Origin: Azomonas tarimensis
Lineage (GTDB): Bacteria; Pseudomonadota; Gammaproteobacteria; Pseudomonadales; Pseudomonadaceae
DNA length: 64,000 bases
NCBI RefSeq assembly: GCF_042648805.1
Contig: NZ_JBHRXZ010000022.1
Coordinates: forward strand, 868,001-932,000
Reading direction: 5' to 3'
A program made the translations under genes and the position numbers. The notes under the pieces were generated by a model, which had not been told where the DNA came from, did not search any database, and was given only the letters and a program-made list of their open reading frames with translations. How positions within the stretch are numbered: the stretch's first letter is position 1; every line of letters starts with the position of its first letter. Shown piece by piece: positions 55,101-62,548 of this stretch.

Positions 55101-55977
55101 CCTCGCTATACAGCGCCGAGCGCCCGGCGTTAATGGCGCGAGCATCGATGTCGGTGGCAAAAACCTGGAACTTGGCGGGCTTGCTGCTGACGGCGGCCTG
55201 ATCGCAAAGCAGCATCGCCAGCGAATAGGCTTCTTCTCCAGTCGAGCAGCCCGCGGACCAGACTCTCAGGTCACGCTCGTGTTCGTCAGTGAACAACCGG
55301 GGAATGATGTCCCGTTCCAGGGCTTCGAAGGATTCCCGGTCACGGAAGAAATTGGTCACGCCTATCAACAGGTCCGACAGCAACGCCTGAGCCTCGTCGG
55401 GCGTTTCCCGAAGATAGTGCTGATACTCCTGCAGAGTCGCCTGCTGGTTGACCTGCATCCTGCGCTCGATGCGCCGCAGCACGGTGGCCCGCTTGTAATG
55501 CTTGAAGTCATGCCCGGTGCGCGCGCGCAACTGGGTGATGATGTCGCGCAGGGCGAGTCCGCTCTGTTCGGCCTGGATGGACTGTTCAGTCGGTGGAGCG
55601 CTGGCCTCGTCGTCGATGGGCGGCAGGTGGATGCGGCTGGCATTTTCCCAGAGGTCCAGCAGCTTCTGGGGCATCTCGACCACCGGCAGCACCAGGTCCA
55701 CCTTGCCGGTCTCGATGGCGTTGCGCGGCATCGAATCGTATTCGGCATCGTTCAGCGCTTGTACCAGGGTCACACCGCCCTGTTCCTTCAGCTGGGCGAG
55801 GCCCACAGAACCATCGGCACCGGCACCGGACAGGACAATGCCGAATGCACGGCTCTGATGGGCATCGGCAAGGGTGCGGAAGAACAGGTCGATGGAACTG
55901 CGGCGGTCGTCGGCAGACGGCTCAGTCAGGTGCAGGTAGCCGTCGTTCATCAGCAGCAGCCGAGCGGGAGGAATCAC
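52144..55977 (-). CDS. CheB/CheR-PAS-histidine kinase-REC hybrid, main part of a frameshifted gene
   Basis: A 1277-codon frame with, in order: the second half of a CheB methylesterase domain (IPPARLLLMNDGYLHL; catalytic Asp in GIVLSGAGADGSVG), a CheR methyltransferase (about 150-410; SAG site AGCSTGEEAYSLAMLL, NLLIYLER), a PAS domain, a long coiled coil (about 570-640, ATEELETSKEELQSINEEL), two further PAS domains, HisKA (FFAVVSHELKHPLNLIQL), HATPase (LVNNALKFT, GLGIGLALV) and a REC domain (ILLVDDSPEV; Asp in LLSDIGMPGMDG). The frame begins mid-domain at a GTG, without a ribosome-binding site; the N-terminus is on the separate frame 55974-56264. Such proteins link receptor-type methylation chemistry to phosphorelay; inputs are unknown. 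Confidence 0.85.
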   Translation of the reverse strand: MIPPARLLLMNDGYLHLTEPSADDRRSSIDLFFRTLADAHQSRAFGIVLSGAGADGSVGLAQLKEQGGVTLVQALNDAEYDSMPRNAIETGKVDLVLPVVEMPQKLLDLWENASRIHLPPIDDEASAPPTEQSIQAEQSGLALRDIITQLRARTGHDFKHYKRATVLRRIERRMQVNQQATLQEYQHYLRETPDEAQALLSDLLIGVTNFFRDRESFEALERDIIPRLFTDEHERDLRVWSAGCSTGEEAYSLAMLLCDQAAVSSKPAKFQVFATDIDARAINAGRSALYSEAIVTDVNPARLRQFFIKEQSHYRVKKEVREHVLFAQHSLLRDPPFSRLHLISCRNLLIYLERSVQQEILRMFHFALRPGGFLFLGSSESADVCTELFAPVDKKNRIYCARIGVSNRHSPVMPSDGYVRTTEPSRSEPPVRHKGSYADLHQRIIELYAPPSVIVNRDADIVHMSDRAGHFLRYVGGEPSHNLIRLIHPELQLELRTALLQATNTGKSVEARRAHLNPDGNSVIVNMVVRPFRDGDPGEDFALVLFDQVDDTTSKEVKEPRDRGKDNVISQLENELQRTKEQLQITIEQSETSTEELKASNEKLQAINEELRSATEELETSKEELQSINEELITVNHELKSKVEETGKINDDLQNLIASTDIATVFVDRALRIKWYTPRATDIFNIIATDAGRSLLDITHRLSYEELAADAARVFESLGQIEREVHSADGRWFIARLLPYRTTEDRIDGAVLTFIEITARRQAEEKLHEEEERMRLVADSTQDFAIITMDTEGLVTSWNRGAELIFGYTQAEMSGRSADTIFIPEDRDVGAAEQERQRALAEGRSDDERWHRHKDGTRIYCSGVVTPLGEKHDSGFVKIARDLTQRKHQEMDQENLLERSQASSLRKDQFFAVVSHELKHPLNLIQLNAELLARQPAIRGSSILSKASQAILQSVRGQAQIIDDLLEMSRVRTGKLKLRKGPVNLNELIDDVLKSTHGEVYEGGLEIDYQVQPGPDLVALADRGRVEQILWNLVNNALKFTPTGGHIKLAVTREDSMARLDVIDDGRGIDRDFLPKIFDLFDQAEGHHTERHKDGLGIGLALVRQLAEAHGGRVEAHSEGAGRGARFSVWLPLIEQQESEAPDCSTQDSGALTGLRILLVDDSPEVLETLRMLLAMEGAVVDAARSGQQALALAKERDFDLLLSDIGMPGMDGHQLMSAIQALSEEKRLPGIALTGYGSAQDVRQALEAGYRAHLGKPVSFEQLIGTIERLVSGGDT

Positions 55978-56264
55978 ATAGACGCGGTTCTTTTCCAGCG
56001 GGGTCGGTTGACAACCTTGCGAACCGGCATGCGAGTGGCCTTCTGCAGGATTTCAGCGGCATGGCTTTCATGGTCGGGAGACAGATGCATGACCACGACG
56101 AACGCCATGCCGTTGTCCTTGGGCATATGCTCGAAAAAACGCCGAACCGCTGCCAGCCCGCCTGCTGATGCCCCGATACCTACCACCGGAAAGTTCAGGT
56201 GACTGCGCGCCAGCTTCTGGTAGTTCTTCGGCACCGGGTCAGACTGCTGCGATTGATCGTTCAT
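55974..56264 (-). CDS. CheB N-terminal fragment of the frameshifted CheB/CheR hybrid
   Basis: A 96-codon frame with the true start of the hybrid (MNDQSQQSDPVPKNYQKLAR). It holds the CheB methylesterase nucleophile region VVGIGASAGGLAAVRRFFEH (catalytic Ser) and the catalytic His in VVVMHLSPDHESHAAEIL. After TRMPVRKVVN it runs out of frame (RPRWKRTASM, stop). Reading one base differently near 56005-56018 gives QPTPLEKNRVYVIPPARL, which continues directly into the downstream frame. The Ser and His of the triad are thus on this piece and the Asp on the other. Unless it is a sequencing error, the CheB domain cannot be made as one chain. Confidence 0.85.
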   Translation of the reverse strand: MNDQSQQSDPVPKNYQKLARSHLNFPVVGIGASAGGLAAVRRFFEHMPKDNGMAFVVVMHLSPDHESHAAEILQKATRMPVRKVVNRPRWKRTASM

Positions 56265-56416
56265 CCAGTTCCTTGTTGCTGCAGACCTTGTTCAAGAACG
56301 CCACAAAAGCCAATCTGTCGACGGAATTGGATTCCGTGATACCCGGATAATTGCATGGTCATTCCCTGTGCGGCCGCGCCCCGATGACCGGGCGCGGCGG
56401 GTGCCGGAGTCGCCGT

Positions 56417-57253
56417 TCAGGTGGCCTCGATGCGGTCATCGAGAATACGGATGCGCCCCTGCTTGAGCAGCCCGCCGAGTGCTTTCTTGAAATTGCCCTT
56501 GCTGACTCCGAACAATCTTGCGATTTCCGCAGGCGGGGTCTTGTCGCTCAGCGGCAGCACGCCCTGCTGGGCCTCGAGTCGCTCGAGGATCGCCATCTGC
56601 AGCGCGCTGGCGGCGTCCTGGCCCTGGGCCTGGAGCGTCAGGCTGATCTTGCCGTCGGCGCGGACCTCTCGGATGAAGCCCTTTTCGCGCTGTCCCGGGC
56701 GCAACGGCTTGAAGGCCTCGTTGCGGTGGATCAGCCCCCAGTGACGGCCTTCGATGATCGCCTTGAAGCCCAGGTCGGTGGTTTCCACCACGAGCAGATC
56801 CACCGCCTGGCCGGCGCTGTAGCGGGCGGGCGTCTTGTCGAGGTAGCGGTCCAGGCGCGCCGTCGCGGTGATTCGCCCGCTGCGCGGGTCGAGGTAGACG
56901 TACACCACGCAGTAGTCGCCGACCTGCAGCGGACGTTTCTCCTCGGAGTGGGGCAACAGCAGGTCCTTGGGCAGCCCCCAGTCGAGAAACAGGCCGACCC
57001 GGTTGATCTCGGCGACCTGAAGGCCGGCGAACTGGCCAACCTGCACCCGTGGCCGCTGGGTCGTGGCGATCAGCTTGTCCTCGCTGTCCCGGTAGATGAA
57101 TACCTTCAGGGTATCGCCTGGCTCGGTCGGTTGGTCGGCGGGAATGTAGCGTCTGGGCAGAAGGATCTCGCCCAGCTCGTCGCCGTCGAGGTAGAGGCCG
57201 AAGCCGGTATGCTTGACGATGCGCAGGCGGTTGTACTGGCCTATGGCTGGCAT
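56417..57253 (-). CDS. CvfB-like S1 RNA-binding protein
   Basis: A 278-residue protein with tandem S1-type domains and a C-terminal winged helix, like CvfB of Gram-positive bacteria. The opening is MPAIGQYNRLRIVKHTGFGL; S1 repeats include GLFLDWGLPKDLLLPHSEEK and GFKAIIEGRHWGLIHRNEAF; the C-terminal wHTH reads AEIARLFGVSKGNFKKALGG. Such proteins bind RNA, and homologues in pseudomonads are sometimes mislabelled as GntR regulators. Start ATG 57253 follows AGGATCTCCC; the long frame upstream is discarded. It is divergent from the HAD-GH65 gene across 238 bases. Confidence 0.88.
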   Translation of the reverse strand: MPAIGQYNRLRIVKHTGFGLYLDGDELGEILLPRRYIPADQPTEPGDTLKVFIYRDSEDKLIATTQRPRVQVGQFAGLQVAEINRVGLFLDWGLPKDLLLPHSEEKRPLQVGDYCVVYVYLDPRSGRITATARLDRYLDKTPARYSAGQAVDLLVVETTDLGFKAIIEGRHWGLIHRNEAFKPLRPGQREKGFIREVRADGKISLTLQAQGQDAASALQMAILERLEAQQGVLPLSDKTPPAEIARLFGVSKGNFKKALGGLLKQGRIRILDDRIEAT

Positions 57254-57491
57254 GGGAGATCCTGTAGAGATGAGACGCCGGGGCGTGGCATCCGGTGCGT
57301 CGGGAAGGCGTCGGGCGGGGCCGCGACGAGGCGAAAGTGTAGCAAGAACCTGCCGCCACGGAGGCTCCGGGCACCATGCCGAGCCGTTCCGGTCCAAACT
57401 GAGGCTTCAGCCATTCGTGAATGCCCGCTGTGAGCCCGCCGCGCCACCGCGTGAGGTTCTGTCAGGTCACGGCACGCCCAAGGAGCCCTTG

Positions 57492-60400
57492 ATGAACACC
57501 CCTGCCGTCAGCCTGTCGCCGCGCGACTACGATGCCGTACTCTTCGATCTCGATGGTGTGCTGACCCAGACTGCCTCGGTGCACGCCGCTGCCTGGAAGC
57601 GCCTGTTCGATGATTTCCTGCGCCAGCGGGCAAGCGAAACCGGCGTTGACTTCGTGCCTTTCGATGCCAATGCCGATTACCGCCGTTATGTCGACGGCAA
57701 ACTGCGCCAGGACGGGGTCGCCAGTTTTCTTCACTCCCGCGGCATCGCCCTGCCCGAGGGAAACCCCGAAGATCCGCCGCAGGTGCCAAGTGTGCATGGC
57801 CTGGGCAGGCGCAAGGACCAGCACTTCCTGGCGCAGTTGCAGCAGCATGGCATCGAGACCTATCCAGCGGCCATCGACCTGGTCAGGCGCCTGCGTCAGC
57901 AACAGGTGAGGACCGCGGTGGTGTCGTCCAGTCGCAACTGCGCCACCGTGCTCGAGGCCGCGGGCATTGCCGAGTTGTTTGATGTGCGGGTCGACGGCAC
58001 CGATCTGGCGCGCCTGAACCTGGCGGGCAAACCGGCGCCGGACGGCTTTCTCCAGGCGGCGCGGGAGCTCGGCGTGGAGCCCTCCAGGGCCGTGGTGATC
58101 GAGGATGCCGAGGCGGGCGTGGCCGCCGGTCGCGCCGGCGGGTTCGGCTGGGTGATCGGAGTCGACCTCGGCGGCCAGGCCGAAGCCTTGATCGAAGCCG
58201 GCGCCGATGCCGTGGTCACCTGCCTGGACCAGGTGCAAGTGGCGGCCGAGCCGCCGTCAGGCTGGCATCTGGTGTTCGAGGATTTCGAGCCTGAACTGGA
58301 GGGCAATCGGGAAGCCCTGTGTACCCTTGGCAACGGTTACTTCGCCACCCGCGCCGCGGTGCCCTGGGCCTCGGCGGATGCGGTGCATTATCCCGGTACC
58401 TATCTGGCCGGTGCCTACAACAGTCTGCGCACCGAAGTCGCCGGGCGGGTGGTGGAAAACGAGGAGCTGGTCAACCTGCCGAACTGGCTGCCGCTGGGCT
58501 TGCGCGTTGGGGACGGCGCCTGGTTCGATACGCGCGAGGTCGAGCTGCTCTCCTACCATCAGGCGCTGGACCTGCGCCAGGGGCTGCTGTTGCGCCGCCT
58601 GCGTTTTGTCGATGCCGAGGGACGGCGCAGCTTGCTGACCGAACGGCGCCTGGTGTCGATGCAGGACATGCACCTGGGTGCGCTGGAAATCACCCTCACC
58701 GCGGAAAACTGGTCGGCGCCGGTCACCCTGCGCAGTGCGCTGGACGGCCGGGTGATCAACGCCGGGGCAAAGCTCTACCGCAAATTCGACAAGCAGCATC
58801 TGGAGCCCGTGGAAGGCGAGGCGATCGGCGGCGATCGTCTGTCGCTGAAGATGCGCACCCTGCAATCAAGGCTGGAGGTCGCCCAGGTGGCGCGTACCTG
58901 CTTGTTCGTCGATGCACAGATGATCGAGCCGGCGCGCCAGCTCATCCAGGCGCCGGACTACATCGCCCAGGAAATGACCGTCGAGCTGCAGGAGGGCCAG
59001 ACCCTGGCGGTGGAAAAGCTGGTGGCGCTGTACAGCTCACGCGACCAGGGAATCTCGGAGTGCGGGCTGGCCGCCTGCCGGGCGGCGGGACGGGCAGGGC
59101 GCTTCGAGCAACTGATGGCCGAGCATGTGCGGGTCTGGCGGCAGACCTGGCGCAATTTTGACTTCCATGTGCAGCCGTCGGGGCAGGGTTTTGCCCTGAA
59201 CGTACCCATGCTGTTGCGGCTGAACATGTTTCACCTGTTGCAGACCGTCTCGGTACATACCATCGGCCTCGATGTGGGCGTGCCGGCACGTGGCTGGACC
59301 GGCGAGGCCTACCAGGGCCACATCTTCTGGGACGAGCTGTTCATCTTCCCCTTTCTCAACCACCGGCTGCCGGAAGTCACCCGGTCGCTGCTGATGTACC
59401 GCTACCGGCGCCTGGACGAGGCACGCATCGCCGCTGCGCAGGCGGGTTATCGCGGCGCGATGTTTCCCTGGCAGAGCGCCAGCGATGGGCAGGAGCGGAC
59501 CCAGGCGTTCAACCTGAACCCACGCTCGGAGCGCTGGGTACCCGACAATTCCTACCTGCAGCGGCATGTGGGCAGCGCCATCGCCTACAACGTCTGGCAG
59601 CATTTCCAGGTCACCCATGATCTGGAGTTCCTGCAGTTCTACGGCGCCGAGCTGCTGCTGGAGATCGCCCATTTCTGGTCCAGTGCCGCCCTGTACAACA
59701 AGGAGCGGGAGCGTTTCGAGCTGCACGGGGTGATGGGGCCGGACGAGTTTCACGAGGGCTACCCGGGTGCGGCGGAAGCGGGGCTGAACAACAACGCCTA
59801 CACCAACCTCATGGCGGTCTGGGTGCTGAGCCGGGCGCTGGAGGCGCTGGACCTGCTCAGCGGCATTCGCCGCTCGGAGCTCATGTCGCGCGTTGGTCTG
59901 ACGCCCGCCGAAATCCGCCGCTGGGACGAGATCAGCCGCAAGATGTTCGTGCCCTTCCACGAGGACGGCATCATCAGCCAGTTCGAGGGCTACGAGAATC
60001 TGCTGGAGCTCGATTGGGAGGCCTACCGGGCCCGCTACGGCAACATCCAGCGCCTGGACCTGATCCTCGAGGCGGAAAACGACAGCCCCAACCGCTACAA
60101 GCTGTCCAAGCAGGCCGATGTGCTGATGCTGTTCTACCTGTTTTCCGCCGAGGAGCTGGGCGAGCTGTTCGAACGCCTCGGCTACCCCTTCAGGCACGAC
60201 ACCATCCCGCGCTGCGTCAATTACTACGTCAGCCGCTCGTCCCACGGCTCGACGCTGTCCAACGTGGTCTCCGCCTGGGTGATGGCTCGTTCGCACCGGG
60301 GCCAGGCGATGAGCTTCTTCACCGAGGCGCTGCAAAGCGATGTGGCCGACATCCAGCAGGGCAGTACCGCCGAAGGCATCCATCTCGGAGCCATGGCTGG

Positions 60401-60674
60401 CTCGGTCGACCTCATCCAGCGAGTCTCCACCGGCATCGAGGTGAAGGACAACATCCTGCATCTCAATCCCCAACTGCCACCCGAGGTAGACCGTCTGGAC
60501 ATGCGCATCCGCTACCGCGGCCATTCGCTGGAGCTGCGCCTGACCGCCAACACCCTGCGGGTACAGGGACACGACCATGGCGCCGCCCCGATCGCGCTCT
60601 CGGTCGATGGCCGGGTGGTACGTTTCTGTGCGGGCACACAGGTCTTTGCCTTGAACGGGCACCACAGGAACTGA
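57492..60674 (+). CDS. Fused beta-phosphoglucomutase-type HAD domain and GH65 glycoside phosphorylase
   Basis: A 1060-residue fusion. Residues 1 to about 250 form a HAD phosphatase/mutase of the beta-phosphoglucomutase subfamily: FDLDGVLTQT (Asp19, Asp21), VVSSSRNCATVL, GKPAPDGFLQAA and VIEDAEAGVAAGRAGG. From about residue 262 follows a complete GH65 (alpha/alpha)6 phosphorylase: NREALCTLGNGYFATRAA, catalytic Glu752 in GPDEF, and phosphate-binding SRSSHGSTLSNVVSAWVMA. GH65 enzymes invertingly phosphorolyse trehalose, maltose, kojibiose and relatives to beta-glucose 1-phosphate, which the HAD domain would turn into glucose 6-phosphate. The disaccharide is not identifiable. AAGGAG precedes ATG 57492; a strong hairpin follows the gene. 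Confidence 0.9.
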   Translation: MNTPAVSLSPRDYDAVLFDLDGVLTQTASVHAAAWKRLFDDFLRQRASETGVDFVPFDANADYRRYVDGKLRQDGVASFLHSRGIALPEGNPEDPPQVPSVHGLGRRKDQHFLAQLQQHGIETYPAAIDLVRRLRQQQVRTAVVSSSRNCATVLEAAGIAELFDVRVDGTDLARLNLAGKPAPDGFLQAARELGVEPSRAVVIEDAEAGVAAGRAGGFGWVIGVDLGGQAEALIEAGADAVVTCLDQVQVAAEPPSGWHLVFEDFEPELEGNREALCTLGNGYFATRAAVPWASADAVHYPGTYLAGAYNSLRTEVAGRVVENEELVNLPNWLPLGLRVGDGAWFDTREVELLSYHQALDLRQGLLLRRLRFVDAEGRRSLLTERRLVSMQDMHLGALEITLTAENWSAPVTLRSALDGRVINAGAKLYRKFDKQHLEPVEGEAIGGDRLSLKMRTLQSRLEVAQVARTCLFVDAQMIEPARQLIQAPDYIAQEMTVELQEGQTLAVEKLVALYSSRDQGISECGLAACRAAGRAGRFEQLMAEHVRVWRQTWRNFDFHVQPSGQGFALNVPMLLRLNMFHLLQTVSVHTIGLDVGVPARGWTGEAYQGHIFWDELFIFPFLNHRLPEVTRSLLMYRYRRLDEARIAAAQAGYRGAMFPWQSASDGQERTQAFNLNPRSERWVPDNSYLQRHVGSAIAYNVWQHFQVTHDLEFLQFYGAELLLEIAHFWSSAALYNKERERFELHGVMGPDEFHEGYPGAAEAGLNNNAYTNLMAVWVLSRALEALDLLSGIRRSELMSRVGLTPAEIRRWDEISRKMFVPFHEDGIISQFEGYENLLELDWEAYRARYGNIQRLDLILEAENDSPNRYKLSKQADVLMLFYLFSAEELGELFERLGYPFRHDTIPRCVNYYVSRSSHGSTLSNVVSAWVMARSHRGQAMSFFTEALQSDVADIQQGSTAEGIHLGAMAGSVDLIQRVSTGIEVKDNILHLNPQLPPEVDRLDMRIRYRGHSLELRLTANTLRVQGHDHGAAPIALSVDGRVVRFCAGTQVFALNGHHRN

Positions 60675-60776
60675 TGCGGATAAGCCAGTACCCGGTCGTC
60701 AGCCACAGCTACCGGTTGCATTGCAGTCATCGCGCCGACGACCCGATCGCCGGCGCCGAATCATAGAGTCGGCAGC

Positions 60777-60805
60777 GCCACCAGGGATGGGGCATCCCTG
60801 GTGGC
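60777..60805. terminator. Bidirectional terminator between the GH65 fusion and etfA
   Basis: GCCACCAGGGATG (from 60777) pairs with CATCCCTGGTGGC (to 60805) as a perfect 13-bp stem around three G residues, between two convergent genes. There is no long T-run on either side. Confidence 0.7.
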
Positions 60806-60840
60806 ACCTTCGGGCGGGGGCCCAAGAGAGGGAAGGTAGG

Positions 60841-61770
60841 CTAGAGCGATCGCTCCAGCTCCGGCACGATCTCGAACAGGTCGCCCACCAGGCCGTAGTC
60901 GGCCACCTGGAAGATCGGTGCCTCCTCGTCCTTGTTGATCGCCACGATCACCTTCGAGCCGCTCATCCCGGCCAAGTGCTGGATGGCGCCGGAGATGCCC
61001 ACGGCGATGTATAGCTGCGGGGCGACGATCTTGCCGGTCTGGCCCACCTGCATGTCGTTGGGCACGAAGCCGGCGTCCACCGCCGCGCGCGAGGCGCCGA
61101 CCGCCGCACCGAGCTTGTCGGCCAGCGCGTAGAGGTGCTTGAAGTTCTCGCCGTTCTGCATCCCGCGGCCGCCGGAGACGATGATCTTGGCGCCGGTCAG
61201 CTCCGGGCGGTCGGATCTGGCCAGCTCCTCGCCGACGAAGCTCGACAGCCCGGCATCGCCAGGGCCGCTGACCTGCTGCACCTGGGCCGAGCCGCCTTCG
61301 CTGGCGACCGCATCGAAGCCGGTGGCGCGCACGGTGACGACCTTGATCGGCGCCGAGGACTGCACCGTGGCGATGGCGTTGCCGGCATAGATCGGCCGGG
61401 TGAAGGTGTCCGCGCTTTCCACCGAGACGATGTCGGAGATCTGGTCCACGTCCAGCAGCGCGGCGACCCGCGGCAGGTAGTTCTTGCCGCTGGTGGTGGC
61501 CGGCGCCAGCACATGGCTGTAGTCCTTCGCCAGGTCGACGACCAGCGGCGCGAGGTTTTCTGCCAGCCCGTTGGCATACGCGGCATCGTCCGCTACTAGC
61601 ACCTTGCTCACCCCTTCGACCTGAGCGGCCGCCTCGGCGACCGCGCCGCAGCCAGAGCCGGCCACCAGCACATGAATGTCGCCCCCGATCGCTTTCGCTG
61701 CCGCGACGGTGTTGAGGGTCGCGCCTGCCAGCGCGGCATTGTTGTGTTCTGCGATTACCAGGATTGCCAT
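60841..61770 (-). CDS. etfA: Electron transfer flavoprotein alpha subunit
   Basis: FAD-binding alpha subunit (309 residues) of the soluble flavoprotein that accepts electrons from acyl-CoA dehydrogenases and hands them to ETF-ubiquinone oxidoreductase. It starts MAILVIAEHNNAALAGATLN; the C-terminal FAD domain has VSGGRGMQNGENFKHLYALA, GASRAAVDAG, PNDMQVGQTGKIVAP, YIAVGISGAIQHLAGM and INKDEEAPIF. It lies one base after etfB, so the two are coupled. Confidence 0.96.
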   Translation of the reverse strand: MAILVIAEHNNAALAGATLNTVAAAKAIGGDIHVLVAGSGCGAVAEAAAQVEGVSKVLVADDAAYANGLAENLAPLVVDLAKDYSHVLAPATTSGKNYLPRVAALLDVDQISDIVSVESADTFTRPIYAGNAIATVQSSAPIKVVTVRATGFDAVASEGGSAQVQQVSGPGDAGLSSFVGEELARSDRPELTGAKIIVSGGRGMQNGENFKHLYALADKLGAAVGASRAAVDAGFVPNDMQVGQTGKIVAPQLYIAVGISGAIQHLAGMSGSKVIVAINKDEEAPIFQVADYGLVGDLFEIVPELERSL

Positions 61771-61771
61771 G

Positions 61772-62521
61772 TCAGATCACCTTCGCCTCGTTCTTCAGCT
61801 TGTCCACCAGCTCGGCCACCGAGCCCACCTTGGCGCCACCCTTGCGCGCCGCGGGCGCTTCCACCTTCAGCGTCTTCAGGGTCGAGGTGGTGGCGACGCC
61901 AAGGGCGTCCGGGGTGAAGGTTTCCAGCGGCTTCTTCTTGGCCTTCATGATGTTGGGTAGGGAGGCGTAGCGCGGCTCGTTCAGGCGCAGGTCGGTGGTC
62001 ACCACCGCCGGCAGCCTGAGCGAAACGGTCTGCAGGCCACCGTCGACCTCGCGGGTGACCCTGGCCTGATCGCCTTCGATCACCACCTGCGAGGCGAAAG
62101 TGCCCTGGGCGTAGCCGGCGAGGGCGGCGAGCATCTGCCCGGTCTGGTTGTTGTCGCTGTCGATGGCCTGCTTGCCGAGGATGATCAGCTGCGGCTGTTC
62201 CTTGTCCGCCACGGCCTTGAGCAGCTTGGCGATGGCCAGCGAATCGAGCGCTTCATCGCTCTGGATGTGAATGGCGCGGTCGGCTCCCAGTGCCAGCGCG
62301 GTGCGCAATTGCTCCTGCGCCTGGGCCGGACCGACCGACACGGCGACCACTTCAGTGGCGGTGCCCTTTTCCTTCAGCCGCACCGCCTCTTCCACGGCGA
62401 TTTCGCAGAAGGGGTTCATGGACATCTTGACGTTGGCCAGGTCCACGCCGGAGTTGTCCGGCTTGACCCGTACCTTGACGTTGTAGTCGACCACACGTTT
62501 GACGCAAACCAGTACTTTCAT
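61772..62521 (-). CDS. etfB: Electron transfer flavoprotein beta subunit
   Basis: AMP-binding beta subunit (249 residues) of ETF. It starts MKVLVCVKRVVDYNVKVRVK; NPFCEIAVEEAVRLKEKG and the DSDNNQTGQMLAALAGYAQG stretch are family signatures, and the recognition loop (PRYASLPNIMKAKKKPLE) that docks dehydrogenases is intact. It is followed by etfA after one base and preceded by the acyl-CoA dehydrogenase gene after 27 bases, all on one strand, so one transcription unit is likely. Confidence 0.96.
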   Translation of the reverse strand: MKVLVCVKRVVDYNVKVRVKPDNSGVDLANVKMSMNPFCEIAVEEAVRLKEKGTATEVVAVSVGPAQAQEQLRTALALGADRAIHIQSDEALDSLAIAKLLKAVADKEQPQLIILGKQAIDSDNNQTGQMLAALAGYAQGTFASQVVIEGDQARVTREVDGGLQTVSLRLPAVVTTDLRLNEPRYASLPNIMKAKKKPLETFTPDALGVATTSTLKTLKVEAPAARKGGAKVGSVAELVDKLKNEAKVI

Positions 62522-62548
62522 AAGCAGCCTCTTGTTGTTGTCGATGGC

